A stretch of 64,000 nt of DNA from Rhynochetos jubatus (taxonomy: Eukaryota > Chordata > Aves > Eurypygiformes > Rhynochetidae). The position numbers and the translations under genes were made by a program. The stretch lies in the NCBI GenBank assembly GCA_027574665.1, contig CM050652.1, positions 2,460,589 through 2,524,588 on the forward strand. The letters run 5' to 3'. Under the pieces are notes generated by a model. That model was not told the origin of the DNA and ran no database searches. It saw only the letters and a program-made list of their open reading frames with translations. Shown here one piece after another: positions 63,381-64,000 of the stretch. Every line of letters starts with the position of its first letter. Position 1 is the stretch's first letter.

Positions 63381-64000
63381 AGCTGGTGGACAAGAAGCTG
63401 AACAACGGCCATCAGTGTGCGCTGGCGGCCCAGAAAGCCAACCATATCCTGGGCTGTATCAGGAGAAGCGTGGCCAGTAGGGTGAGGGAGGGGATTCTCC
63501 CCCTCTACTCTGCTCTCCTGAGACCCCACCTGGAGTACTGTGTCCAGCTGTGGAGCCCTCAGCATGAGAAGGATACAGACTGGTTGAAATGAGGCCAGAG
63601 GTGGCCACGAAGATGCTCAGAGGGCTGGAGCCCCTCTGCCATGGGGCCAGGCTGGGAGAGTTGGGCTTGTTCAGCCTGGAGAAGGGAAGGCTTTGGGGAG
63701 AGCTTATTGCAGCCTCCCAGTGCCTGAAGGGGGTCTACAAGAAAGCTGGGCAGGGGGGGATGGGACATTTTACAAGGGCCTGTAGTGACAGGACAACGGG
63801 TAATGAGTTTTAATTGAAAGAGAGAGATTTAGATTAGATATCAGGAAGAAGTTCTTCCCAGAGGGGGTGGGGAGGCACTGGGAGAGGTTGCCCAGAGAAG
63901 CTGTGGATGCCCCATCCCTGGGAGTGTCCAAGGCCAGGCTGGATGAGGCTGGGAGCAACCTGGTCTAGTGGAGGGTGTCCCTGCCCATGGCAGGGGGGTT
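63381..64000 (+). mobile_element. CR1 LINE, runs off the window end
   Basis: CR1 from AGCTGGTGGACAAGAAGCTG through the ORF2 C-terminus (ALAAQKANHILGCIRRSVAS, then [15 protein letters not shown]) to GGCAGGGGGGTT at base 64000. About 60-70 bp of the usual 3' tail must lie beyond the window. It is nearly unbroken in its first 200 bp. Confidence 0.95.

Larger units (their letters stand above)
36944..64000 (-). other. EXOC4: EXOC4 intron upstream of the 36.8-kb exon (partial, over 27 kb)
   Basis: Inferred intron: it begins at the acceptor of the 36798-36943 exon and runs off the right edge without a recognisable EXOC4 exon. It holds CR1 copies at 38390, 39636, 43650, 45902, 54139, 54837, 57371, 59230 and 63381, and a LINE reverse-transcriptase relic near 41.76 kb. 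The stretches 40.65-41.7, 42.0-43.6, 46.2-54.1, 55.9-57.4, 57.8-59.2 and 59.4-63.4 kb are unique, AT-rich sequence with no gene I can support. TAAT-rich, repeat-free blocks at 37.55-37.9, 41.0-41.48 and 49.44-49.7 kb look like candidate regulatory elements. Confidence 0.85.

Noticed and set aside
1..64000. tRNA, rRNA, CRISPR, prokaryotic operon or phage features.
   Set aside because: None seen; the sequence is a vertebrate intron with LINEs and LTRs.

Overview
This window is vertebrate, almost certainly bird, nuclear DNA from inside one large protein-coding gene. Two things show it is a bird. First, about twenty pieces of the avian LINE CR1 are present, mostly 5'-truncated copies of one young-looking subfamily whose 3' ends carry the 8-base ATTCTATG motif. 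Second, there are two solo LTRs of avian endogenous retrovirus type, each with a 5-bp target duplication. Nothing bacterial, no CRISPR array and no operon is present.

The gene is EXOC4 (exocyst complex component 4, Sec8), read on the minus strand. Two consecutive coding exons can be recognised from their peptides: 36798-36943 (146 nt) and, downstream on the minus strand, 31415-31503 (89 nt). They join in phase (AA|G makes a Lys codon) and encode about residues 395-473 of the roughly 975-residue protein. The neighbouring exons were not found, so the window is an intron of more than 27 kb (36944-64000), exon, a 5.3-kb intron (31504-36797), exon, and an intron of more than 31 kb (1-31414). Everything else is intronic.

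Layout: 1-6 kb is mostly unique AT-rich sequence with one CR1 copy and one short CR1 tail; 6-13.2 kb has five more CR1 pieces; 13.2-19.6 kb is unique; 19683-20478 is a complete solo LTR; 20.5-25.6 kb is unique and contains a TAAT-rich block that looks like a conserved non-coding element. 25.6-28.7 kb has CR1 pieces and an unusual inverted repeat with a CR1 tail in its loop. 31661-32213 is a second solo LTR, on the EXOC4 sense strand and only 157 bp upstream of an EXOC4 exon. 32.6-33.1 kb is a GC-rich block of unknown origin. 35.1-40.65 kb has CR1 copies on both sides of the other exon, including a head-to-head inverted pair. 41.7-42 kb holds an older reverse-transcriptase relic. 43.6-46.2 kb has two CR1 copies, 54.1-55.9 kb old and young CR1 with ORF2 remnants, and 57.4-64 kb three more, the last running off the end.

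No new multi-gene system is visible. The observations most worth a second look are the sense-strand LTR next to an exon, the inverted repeat at 28.34-28.64 kb, the inverted CR1 pair near an exon, and the candidate regulatory blocks in the introns. A tempting chain of phase-compatible pseudo-exons was built and then rejected; it is recorded under noticed_but_rejected.
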